In this document: positions 1 to 4,755 of the stretch, piece by piece | Layout: every line of letters begins with the position of its first letter | Numbering within the stretch: the first letter of the stretch is position 1 | From: Atopobiaceae bacterium UBA7016 | Lineage (GTDB): Bacteria > Actinomycetota > Coriobacteriia > Coriobacteriales > Atopobiaceae | DNA: 6,770 bases | NCBI GenBank assembly: GCA_002449555.1 | Contig: DJXA01000086.1 | Span: 445 to 7,214 of the forward strand | Reading direction: 5' to 3' | Translations under genes and position numbers: made by a program | The notes under the pieces: model-generated | Told to the model about the DNA's origin: nothing | The model's input: the letters and a program-made list of their open reading frames with translations, nothing else | Database searches by the model: none

Positions 1-33
1 AGCCTCCGTCCTGATTGTCCGGGGCTGCGGTGC

Positions 34-546
34 CTAGATGGACTTGCGGGCCCAGGCGACGGCCTTGGCCGTGGAGTTCTTGGCGTCGGTGCCGCGGACG
101 GAGAGGCCGCTCGTGACCTTGGCGGCAGGGTACGTGCGCTTGAGGTCGTTCACCGATCCGCCTAGGCCAGAGCCCTCGTTGGTGCAGAACGGCACGATGG
201 TGACGCCGTTCAGGTCAACGGAGTCAAGGAAGGTCTTGACGGCCATGGGCATGGTGCCCCACCAGTTGGGGTAACCCAGAACGATGGTGTCCACGCCGTC
301 CATGCTGGGCAGCGGACCCTGGATGTCCGGACGGGCGTTCTCGCGCAGCTCGCGCTTGGCAACGTCGGTGGTGGCAAAGTAGTCGGTGGGGTAGGGCTCG
401 ACCGTCTCAATCTTGAAGAGCACTGCGCCAAGGTCGGAGGCAATGGCCTCGGCAAGAATCTCGGTGTTGCCCTTGGGCAGGTTGATGACGCCGCCGTTTC
501 CGTAGTTCTGGCCGGCGCGAGAGTAGTAGGCAACGAGCGTGGACAT
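34..546 (-). CDS. Flavodoxin (flavodoxin_4-like), FMN-binding electron carrier
   Basis: A complete 170-residue single-domain flavodoxin, presumably cytoplasmic, carrying electrons on FMN. The N-terminus VAYYSRAGQ followed by a glycine-rich insert and then GNTE (residues ~5-29) is the extended phosphate-binding loop seen in flavodoxin_4-type proteins. GYPNWWGTMP (91-100) and PFCTNEGSGLGGS (119-131) are the two loops that flank the FMN isoalloxazine ring in this family. No signal peptide or membrane segment is visible. The ATG start is supported by AAGGAG six bases upstream (553-558 on the plus strand). The gene is divergent from a LysR regulator gene and the shared gap contains LysR-type palindromes, so LysR control is likely (inference). 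In related bacteria such flavodoxins often accompany aldo/keto reductases; one lies 4 kb away here. The family is secure, but the redox partner is unknown. Confidence 0.93.
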   Translation of the reverse strand: MSTLVAYYSRAGQNYGNGGVINLPKGNTEILAEAIASDLGAVLFKIETVEPYPTDYFATTDVAKRELRENARPDIQGPLPSMDGVDTIVLGYPNWWGTMPMAVKTFLDSVDLNGVTIVPFCTNEGSGLGGSVNDLKRTYPAAKVTSGLSVRGTDAKNSTAKAVAWARKSI

Positions 547-582
547 GTGGTGCTCCTTCCATTGAGCGTGTTCGATAGCCTC

Positions 583-611
583 ACTATAGATGCCGTCTAT
601 CTAATGAACAA
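583..611 (-). promoter_or_regulatory. Predicted sigma-70 promoter of the flavodoxin gene
   Basis: Read on the minus strand, TTGTTC (606-611) is followed after 17 bases by TATAGT (583-588), which matches five of six positions of the -10 consensus. This puts the transcription start near 576-577, about 30 bases before the flavodoxin ATG. The weak -35 fits a promoter that needs an activator. Assigned from sequence pattern only. Confidence 0.5.
586..600. promoter_or_regulatory. Candidate LysR box 1 (T-N11-A palindrome)
   Basis: ATAGA-TGCCG-TCTAT is a perfect 5-bp inverted repeat with a 5-bp spacer, containing T587-N11-A599. It overlaps the -10 and spacer region of the predicted flavodoxin promoter. 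Such dyads are typical LysR-family contacts. Confidence 0.45.
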
Positions 612-633
612 TTCATCTTAGTTGTATGAACTA
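604..633. promoter_or_regulatory. Two further short palindromes between the LysR boxes
   Basis: ATGAA-CAA-TTCAT (604-616) and TAGTT-GTATG-AACTA (619-633) are both perfect 5-bp dyads. The first covers the predicted flavodoxin -35 region. They could be intermediate contacts of the LysR tetramer, or simply AT-rich chance dyads. Their density in this gap favours function, but neither has the T-N11-A form. Confidence 0.3.
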
Positions 634-647
634 TTAGACTGACTAAT
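633..647. promoter_or_regulatory. Candidate LysR box 2 (T-N11-A palindrome)
   Basis: ATTAG-ACTGA-CTAAT is a perfect 5-bp inverted repeat with a 5-bp spacer, containing T634-N11-A646. Its centre (640) lies about 63 bases upstream of the predicted flavodoxin transcription start. LysR recognition sites classically sit there (around -65). It is also about 39 bases upstream of the lysR ATG, where it could serve autorepression. Confidence 0.5.
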
Positions 648-678
648 GCAAACTCCGACGACAGCAAGGCGGTGAGCT

Positions 679-1572
679 ATGGAGCTACGACAGCTGCAGT
701 ACTTTCGCGCGGTATGCGAGACCGGGTCATTCACCAAGGCGGCCGAAGACTGCTATGTGTCGCAGTCCGCGGTCTCGCAGCAGATCAAGGCGCTCGAGGC
801 TGAGCTGGGCTTTCCGCTGACCGAGCGGCACGGCCGCAGCTTCTCGCTGACTCCGGCGGGAAAGCTCTTTGGCCGCAAGGTGGCCGGCATCCTCGATGCG
901 CTCGAGGACCTTCGCTACGAGGCGGAGGGCGTAGCCATGGGCTATGCCACCACGCTTTCGGTGGGCTACCTCAACCGTTACGATGGCTGGGAGATTCAGG
1001 GTGCGGTGGCCGCGTTTGTGGCCCGCCATCCGCACATTCCCATTCACGCGATTTCGGGCAGCCATGACACGCTGTACCACCTCATGCTTGAGGGCAAGGC
1101 CGACATGCTCTTCTCCGACCGCCGCCGCGCGCTCAACGATGCCTACGTTAACCTGCACCTTATTGACGGTTGGCAGTACGTTGAGGTCTCCGAGGCGAGC
1201 GATGTCGCGTGGGCGGAGGAGCTGCGGGTGAGCGATCTGCAGAACATGCCCTGCATCCTCATTGCCGCCGAGGACCAAGAGGCGATAGAGGCGGATTACT
1301 TCCATGACGTGCTGGGCTTTTCCAACGACTTCCTCTTTGTGCGCTCGCGCGAGGAGGGTCGCATGATGGTTGCAGGCAATCGCGGTTTCATGCCCGTTGA
1401 GACGCGCGAGCAGACGGGGCGCTCAGGCTCCATCGTGCGGCGCATTCCGCTGGTGGGACAGGCCGGCCAGCTGAAGAACGAGTATTACGCCTATTGGCCC
1501 AAGGACCGGGAGAACGTGCTCATCCGCGAGTTTGCGGACATCCTGACTGGCATGTTTGAGGTGCAGGAATAG
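679..1572 (+). CDS. LysR-family transcriptional regulator
   Basis: A complete 297-residue LysR-type regulator, the usual length for the family. The winged helix-turn-helix occupies residues ~1-60. LRQLQYFRAVCETGSFTKAA and VSQSAVSQQIKALEAELG form the helix-turn-helix, and FSLTPAG (~55-61) begins the wing and linker helix. The rest is the periplasmic-binding-like effector domain that senses a small co-inducer. The start ATG follows AAGG (666-669) at modest spacing, so translation initiation may be weak, as is common for regulators. The gene is divergent from the flavodoxin gene with a palindrome-rich gap between them, the classic arrangement for a LysR activator and its target. The effector cannot be deduced from sequence. 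Confidence 0.95.
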   Translation: MELRQLQYFRAVCETGSFTKAAEDCYVSQSAVSQQIKALEAELGFPLTERHGRSFSLTPAGKLFGRKVAGILDALEDLRYEAEGVAMGYATTLSVGYLNRYDGWEIQGAVAAFVARHPHIPIHAISGSHDTLYHLMLEGKADMLFSDRRRALNDAYVNLHLIDGWQYVEVSEASDVAWAEELRVSDLQNMPCILIAAEDQEAIEADYFHDVLGFSNDFLFVRSREEGRMMVAGNRGFMPVETREQTGRSGSIVRRIPLVGQAGQLKNEYYAYWPKDRENVLIREFADILTGMFEVQE

Positions 1573-1578
1573 GCATCA

Positions 1579-1626
1579 ACAGCGCATGTTGACAGAACAG
1601 GGCCGTTCTGTGTCAACATTTGCTGT
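1579..1626. terminator. Long hairpin between convergent genes, probable bidirectional terminator
   Basis: ATGTTGACA (1586-1594) and TGTCAACAT (1611-1619) form perfect 9-bp arms. They are extended inward by GAAC/GTTC (1595-1598 with 1605-1608, plus a 2-base bulge) and outward by ACAGC/GCTGT (1579-1583 with 1622-1626, across a 2x2 internal loop). The hairpin starts seven bases after the lysR stop and ends eight bases before the stop of the opposing membrane-protein gene. No strong T-tract follows on either strand, so termination efficiency is uncertain. Confidence 0.55.
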
Positions 1627-1634
1627 GAGGCCGC

Positions 1635-2006
1635 CTACGCAGAGCCTGTTGCAGCAATGAGCCGCAGGTCACAAAGGGTGCAGCAAGCGCCAGATGCCAA
1701 GCCAGCAAGAGGGGTAGCGGCGAGCGCATGCTTGGACATGAGGATGCCCGTCACTGCAATACTCACAACGCACGCCGTGAGGACGACGTCCAGCACGGCG
1801 TTGACGCGCGGCACGAGCCCTCGCGCCTTTGAGGCGCGGCCAAGCCACCCCCAGTTCAGCAGGTGGTGGAGCGCGAAGAGCGCGACAAACCCGATGCCCG
1901 CAAACTCGTGATAGACCCCTCCAAGCCGGGACGGTGCCATCTGCAGCAGGTATACCAGCGTCATGGCCATGTCAACGGTCGGCCTGGTCCAGCGCGGTGT
2001 CTTCAT
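1635..2006 (-). CDS. Small membrane protein, DUF4405/cytochrome-b-like, probably C-terminally truncated
   Basis: A 123-residue protein with three hydrophobic segments. With the ATG at 2006 as residue 1, these lie at about 12-26, 36-55 and 70-91. Histidines near the ends of the helices (HEFAGIGF and ALHHLLNWGW) match the DUF4405-type membrane domain, in which histidines are thought to bind heme in an electron-transfer context. Relatives usually have a fourth helix with a further histidine. Here the reading frame ends after CTLCDLRLIAATGSA, at the point where that helix would start, and I find no continuation in other frames before the lysR terminator. The gene therefore looks shortened or decaying. 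A GTG at 2012 is in frame, but GGAGGT (2015-2020) is only two bases from it and eight bases from the ATG at 2006, so the ATG is preferred. The family call is moderate. Confidence 0.55.
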   Translation of the reverse strand: MKTPRWTRPTVDMAMTLVYLLQMAPSRLGGVYHEFAGIGFVALFALHHLLNWGWLGRASKARGLVPRVNAVLDVVLTACVVSIAVTGILMSKHALAATPLAGLASGACCTLCDLRLIAATGSA

Positions 2007-2037
2007 CGCCACTTACCTCCCTACGCGCGCGATGCAC

Positions 2038-2047
2038 GTCATATGAC
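2038..2047. promoter_or_regulatory. Perfect 10-bp palindrome in divergent promoter gap
   Basis: GTCATATGAC lies midway between the divergent membrane-protein and flavoprotein genes. It sits just upstream of TACAAT (2060-2065), a plausible -10 for the flavoprotein gene, so it covers that promoter's -35 region. It could be an operator; no regulator is assigned. Confidence 0.25.
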
Positions 2048-2096
2048 ATGATTCCAGCATACAATGGACGTACGGAAACCGGGGGAGAGGATTGCC

Positions 2097-2714
2097 ATGA
2101 AGGTACTGATGATTAACGGAAGCCCGCATCCCAAGGGCTGCATCGCCACAGCGCTTGCCATCGCGGGGGAGGAGTTTGCTGCCGCTGGCGTGGAGTACGA
2201 GATCGTGCAAGTGGGCAACAAGGACGTGCGCGGCTGCATTGCCTGCGGAAGCTGCGCAAAGACCGGCAAGTGCGTCTTCGACGACATCGTCAACGAGTGC
2301 GCGCCGAAGCTCGCCGAGGCTGATGGCCTCATCATCGGCAGCCCCGTGTACTACGGTGGCCCCAACGGCACCGTGCTCTCGTTCATGCAGCGCCTGTTCT
2401 ACAGTACCACGGCTGACCTGCGCATGAAGGTGGGCGCGAGCATCGTGAGCTGCCGTCGCGGCGGCAACAGCGCCACCTTTGAGGCGCTCAACCAGTTCTT
2501 TGGCATCAGCGGCATGCCCACCGTGCCCTCAACCTATTGGAATGACGTGCACGGCTTCAGCGCCGATGACGTCTATGCCGACGAAGAGGGCGTGCAGACT
2601 GTGCGCAACCTCGCGCGGAACATGGTCTTCATGATGCGCTCCATTGCTGACGGGGCCGAGGCCTACGGCATCCCCGAGCGCAACAAAGAGATCTTCACCA
2701 ACTTCATCCGCTAA
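2097..2714 (+). CDS. NADPH-dependent FMN reductase family / iron-sulfur flavoprotein-like
   Basis: A 205-residue flavodoxin-fold oxidoreductase. KVLMINGSPHPKG (2-14) is the FMN phosphate-binding loop of the FMN_red/WrbA-like superfamily, and IIGSPVYYGG is the isoalloxazine-side loop. Residues 47-59 carry CIACGSCAKTGKC, a CX2CX2CX5C spacing equal to the compact cluster-binding motif of archaeal/anaerobe iron-sulfur flavoproteins. A [4Fe-4S] cluster next to FMN is therefore possible, giving electron transfer to or from ferredoxin or detoxification of oxygen species. Many bacterial relatives with this cysteine pattern are uncharacterised. An in-frame ATG at 2064 would add 11 residues, but GGGGGAGAGG (2081-2090) sits six bases before the ATG at 2097, and NGSP then falls at the expected distance. 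The gene stands alone and is convergent with the dipeptidase gene. Confidence 0.85.
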   Translation: MKVLMINGSPHPKGCIATALAIAGEEFAAAGVEYEIVQVGNKDVRGCIACGSCAKTGKCVFDDIVNECAPKLAEADGLIIGSPVYYGGPNGTVLSFMQRLFYSTTADLRMKVGASIVSCRRGGNSATFEALNQFFGISGMPTVPSTYWNDVHGFSADDVYADEEGVQTVRNLARNMVFMMRSIADGAEAYGIPERNKEIFTNFIR

Positions 2715-2722
2715 CGTGAGCT

Positions 2723-2790
2723 GCGTGAGACGTTGGGGGTAGCCCCTATTGTTGCGCGCAACAATAGGGGCTACCCCCAACGTCTCACGC
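2723..2790. repeat. Perfect 68-bp palindrome (34-bp arms, no spacer) between convergent genes
   Basis: Every base from 2723 to 2756 pairs with its partner from 2790 back to 2757, centred on GCGCGC (2754-2759). It begins eight bases after the stop of the flavoprotein gene and includes the stop and penultimate codon of the opposing dipeptidase gene. Each arm also contains GGGG-TAG-CCCC followed by TATTGTT. Because of the symmetry, both strands therefore read a mini-hairpin followed by a U-rich stretch. The likely role is a bidirectional terminator or 3'-end protector. A dispersed palindromic repeat is the alternative. Confidence 0.9.
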
Positions 2791-3435
2791 GCGGACGGTG
2801 TCTACGGCGACGGGAAACGAGAAATACGTGTTGGGGTAGGGCTCGTCAGCCATGGTGAAGTGCCACCACTCGCACTCGTACGGCTCGAAGCCGCCGCGCA
2901 CCATCGCCTTCTGCAGCAGCATGCGCATGGCGTACTGCTCGTCGGTGATGCCACGGTAGGTGGGGTGTGACTCCTCGCCAAAGTGGTCAAACGGCGTGCC
3001 CATGTCAACCTCGCGGCCGGTTGCCATGTCAAACAGCGTGAGGTCGACGGTCGAGCCGCGGCTGTGGCTCGAGCGCGAGGCAATGTAGCCCAGCTTGAAG
3101 GTGTCGGTCTTGTCGATGTCGGGGTAGAAGTACGGCTTCATGCGCTGGTCCGCGTCCTCGATGCCCCACAGCACAAAGTGCTTCACCGCCGAGGTGGGAC
3201 GGTAGGCGTCAAACACCTTCAGGCGGTACCCCTGCACGAAGAGCTCGCCGGCAACGGTCTTCAGCGCACGGGCACATTCGCGCGTGCAGAGGGCGACAGG
3301 GTCTTCGTAACCATCAATACGCTCTCCGATGAAGTTATACGTTGAGTGGTAGCGAATTTCCTGGATGACGCTGGGAACGTAGTCCGCCAGCAGGACAAAG
3401 TCGGACGCGTCGAGCTCGGGGTTGGGTTTGCGCAT
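2785..3435 (-). CDS. D-alanyl-D-alanine dipeptidase, VanX/DdpX type (peptidase M15D)
   Basis: A complete 216-residue zinc dipeptidase expected to hydrolyse D-Ala-D-Ala in the cytoplasm; no signal peptide is visible. The VanX signature residues are present. FDAYRP supplies Arg79, which stabilises the transition state. SSHSRGSTVD gives zinc ligands His124 and Asp131. ECEWWHF gives catalytic Glu189 and zinc ligand His192. The length is close to that of VanX (~200 residues). No vanH, vanA-type ligase or VanRS genes are nearby, so this is more likely a housekeeping/scavenging DdpX-like peptidase than part of a glycopeptide-resistance cluster. The start ATG has only a weak GAGG six bases upstream. 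Its 3' end lies in the 68-bp palindrome. It follows the TetR gene in the same direction after a 68-bp gap, so co-transcription is possible, though a TACAAT hexamer (3473-3478, minus strand) could be its own -10. Confidence 0.92.
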   Translation of the reverse strand: MRKPNPELDASDFVLLADYVPSVIQEIRYHSTYNFIGERIDGYEDPVALCTRECARALKTVAGELFVQGYRLKVFDAYRPTSAVKHFVLWGIEDADQRMKPYFYPDIDKTDTFKLGYIASRSSHSRGSTVDLTLFDMATGREVDMGTPFDHFGEESHPTYRGITDEQYAMRMLLQKAMVRGGFEPYECEWWHFTMADEPYPNTYFSFPVAVDTVRA

Positions 3436-3472
3436 GGGGCGCCTCGTCTTCTCTCAGTTGACTATTGATGTC

Positions 3473-3478
3473 ATTGTA
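3473..3478 (-). promoter_or_regulatory. Possible -10 element for the dipeptidase gene
   Basis: On the minus strand this reads TACAAT, five of six matches to the -10 consensus, about 38 bases before the dipeptidase ATG. No convincing -35 hexamer is found at the right distance, so this is weak evidence for an independent promoter. Confidence 0.25.
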
Positions 3479-3503
3479 GCGAGAAGCGGGTCCAGTGCAT
3501 GTG

Positions 3504-4064
3504 TTACCGGATAGCCTCGTATCCCTTGTATATGAGCCGCACGGCGAGCTCGGCCAGCTCGTCAGCCGGCATCGTCTTGCCATCAGCCACCCACGCGCGA
3601 TACATGTTGAGCACGGCTCCTGATTGCCATGCGTACACGATGTGCCAGCGCTCGGGCGTATAGCCGTCAGGCACGTTCTCCACGTGTTCGCCCGAGGCAT
3701 CGTCCTGGAGGCTCCGCTGGATGGCATCCCACGCTGGATCGCAGGTGATAGCGTCGTACAGCACGTCCTGCTCCGCGCCAAACAGAAAGAACTCGCGCGT
3801 GATCTGGGCGATGTCTTCAGGCATGCGCAAGCGGCTCGTGCGCTTGCGCCACGAGGCGGCGTACGTTGCCATGACCTCTGCCAGCAGGTCCTCAAGCGTC
3901 TCATAGTACCGGTAGAAGGTCTTCTTGTTGATGCGCGCCCGCTCGCAAAGCTCCTTCACGGTGATGGCCGCAAAGCCCTTCTCCAGCATCATTTCGCGGA
4001 AGGTGGTGTCGATTGCTTCGAGCGTCTTGGTGACGCGCAGGTCGTTTGCCGGTGTGGTGCGCAT
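3504..4064 (-). CDS. TetR-family transcriptional regulator
   Basis: A TetR-type repressor of 186 residues with the preferred start. The N-terminal DNA-binding domain reads VTKTLEAIDTTFREMMLEKG, then FAAITVKELCERARINKKTFYRYY. This is the canonical helix-turn-helix with the TFYRYY recognition-helix end, followed by DLLAEVMA. The remaining ~120 residues are a helical ligand-binding and dimerisation domain with no recognisable specificity. The start is ambiguous. An upstream in-frame ATG at 4109 would add 15 residues and has AGGGTG upstream. The ATG at 4064 has a better GGAGG with a 5-base spacer (4070-4074). The gene is divergent from the NTF2/AKR/OYE cluster, and the gap holds palindromes typical of TetR operators. 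The downstream dipeptidase gene may share its transcript. Confidence 0.93.
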   Translation of the reverse strand: MRTTPANDLRVTKTLEAIDTTFREMMLEKGFAAITVKELCERARINKKTFYRYYETLEDLLAEVMATYAASWRKRTSRLRMPEDIAQITREFFLFGAEQDVLYDAITCDPAWDAIQRSLQDDASGEHVENVPDGYTPERWHIVYAWQSGAVLNMYRAWVADGKTMPADELAELAVRLIYKGYEAIR

Positions 4065-4126
4065 GCGCTCCTCCAGAGTTATGCAACGGTTTTCCCAAAA
4101 GGGTGTCATAAGTCACCCTCGCGTCA

Positions 4127-4150
4127 AACATGCCCATTGAGCTGCATGTT
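4127..4150. promoter_or_regulatory. Candidate operator: 7-bp arms, 10-bp spacer
   Basis: AACATGC (4127-4133) is repeated inverted as GCATGTT (4144-4150). It lies in the divergent gap between the TetR gene and the reductase cluster, just upstream of the promoter-like hexamers of the plus strand and in the leader of the TetR gene. It could be a second repressor site. Its half-sites differ from the other palindrome in this gap, so it may bind another protein. Confidence 0.35.
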
Positions 4151-4160
4151 GTTGCGTTTA

Positions 4161-4189
4161 ATACTATAGCCAACGGATAAGCAACTCAA
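4161..4189 (-). promoter_or_regulatory. Predicted promoter of the TetR gene
   Basis: On the minus strand TTGAGT (4184-4189) is followed after 17 bases by TAGTAT (4161-4166). The overlapping TATAGT (4163-4168) is a better -10 but has a 15-base spacer. The -35 lies inside the 4178-4197 palindrome, consistent with autorepression. On the plus strand several hexamers are possible (TTGAGC at 4137, TACTAT at 4162, GATAAG at 4176) and I cannot choose among them. Confidence 0.35.
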
Positions 4190-4197
4190 GTTGCATA
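4178..4197. promoter_or_regulatory. Candidate TetR operator palindrome
   Basis: GCAACT-CA-AGTTGC (4181-4194) is a perfect 6-bp dyad. It extends to a 20-bp near-palindrome with one mismatched pair per arm. It overlaps the predicted TetR -35 and lies between the plus-strand promoter region and the Shine-Dalgarno of the first cluster gene, so one bound dimer could block both directions. An inverted copy of its right half, TTATGCAAC, is found at 4079-4087, opposite GTTGCATAA (4190-4198). Confidence 0.5.
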
Positions 4198-4225
4198 AAA
4201 AGACTAACCAGAGAAAGGAAACGCC

Positions 4226-4684
4226 ATGACGCTCGAAGAACTCACCGCCAAGCAGGAACTCCAGGAGCTCGTGAGCGAGTTCTCCATCCTCGCCGACGAC
4301 CGCAACCCGCAGGGCCAGGGCCCGCTCTTCACTGAGGATGCGGTGCTCGAGTTCCAGATGGGCCTTGATGGCGAAGTCCACGAGATCCCCGGCCGCGAGG
4401 CCATCGTCGCCGCCTTTGAGCGCACCGTGGGTGCCAGCAGCACGGCCAAGGCGGTCTACCATGCCAACGGCCAGCAGCAGGTGAAGCTTGCTGACGACCT
4501 CCAGTCCGCCACCGGCACCGCCTATTGCATGGCCACGCTGGTCAACGAGGAGGACGGCCACGACGTCATCACCACCAACTACGTGCGCTACGCCGACCAG
4601 TACGTCAAGCTCGATGGCCGCTGGTACATCAAGCGCCGCCGCACCTGCTTCCTCATCTCCGAGAAGCGCCCGTACAACGCGTAA
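4226..4684 (+). CDS. NTF2-like / SnoaL-fold protein (possible small-molecule dehydratase or isomerase)
   Basis: A 152-residue single-domain protein of the NTF2-like superfamily. An N-terminal helix region (TAKQELQELVSEFSILADDR, ~8-26) is followed by FTEDAVLEFQ. Then come the GREAI...AFER helix, the strand with AVYHANG containing His79, and the C-terminal strands DQYVKLDGRWYIKRRR, a typical SnoaL_4 ending. Aspartates 24/25 and His79 sit where dehydratases of this fold (scytalone dehydratase, BaiE) keep their acid-base pair, so an enzymatic role is possible, but the fold also includes non-enzymatic members. The start ATG has AAAGGAAA upstream. It is first in a plus-strand cluster divergent from the TetR gene and followed by a strong terminator-like hairpin, so it may be expressed more than the genes after it. 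Confidence 0.8.
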   Translation: MTLEELTAKQELQELVSEFSILADDRNPQGQGPLFTEDAVLEFQMGLDGEVHEIPGREAIVAAFERTVGASSTAKAVYHANGQQQVKLADDLQSATGTAYCMATLVNEEDGHDVITTNYVRYADQYVKLDGRWYIKRRRTCFLISEKRPYNA

Positions 4685-4696
4685 TCGTTCCCCTCG

Positions 4697-4730
4697 GCGC
4701 GCCCGGCTCGTCCGGGCGCGCTTTGTATAT
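4697..4730 (+). terminator. Rho-independent terminator or attenuator inside the cluster
   Basis: GCGCGCCCGG (4697-4706) and CCGGGCGCGC (4712-4721) form a perfect 10-bp GC stem with a CTCGT loop, followed by TTTGTATAT. It lies between the first NTF2-like gene and the aldo/keto reductase gene. The short T-run suggests partial read-through, which would lower expression of the downstream genes relative to the first gene. Confidence 0.75.
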
Positions 4731-4755
4731 CTCACCACTCGCAAAGGAGCAGACC

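Noticed and set aside
727..1305. 192-codon open frame antisense to the lysR gene
   Set aside because: It mirrors the lysR frame in GC-rich DNA, has no recognisable domain, and the plus-strand gene is a clear full-length LysR regulator.
2785..3435. Part of a vancomycin-resistance (van) gene cluster
   Set aside because: Only the VanX-type peptidase is present; no vanH, ligase or VanRS-like two-component genes are in the window.
3335..3904. 189-codon minus-strand frame overlapping the TetR and dipeptidase genes
   Set aside because: It is in a different frame from both convincing genes and carries a Cys/Arg/Ser/Thr-rich composition without any domain.
4124..4744. 206-codon open frame antisense to the first NTF2-like gene
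   Set aside because: It spans the divergent promoter region and the terminator hairpin, with low-complexity valine/leucine/alanine-rich content; it is a shadow frame.
4525..4755. N-terminal extension of the aldo/keto reductase frame
   Set aside because: The extension overlaps the first NTF2-like gene and the terminator and is Arg/His/Pro-rich; the ATG at 4756 has a strong AAAGGAG and the canonical family N-terminus.
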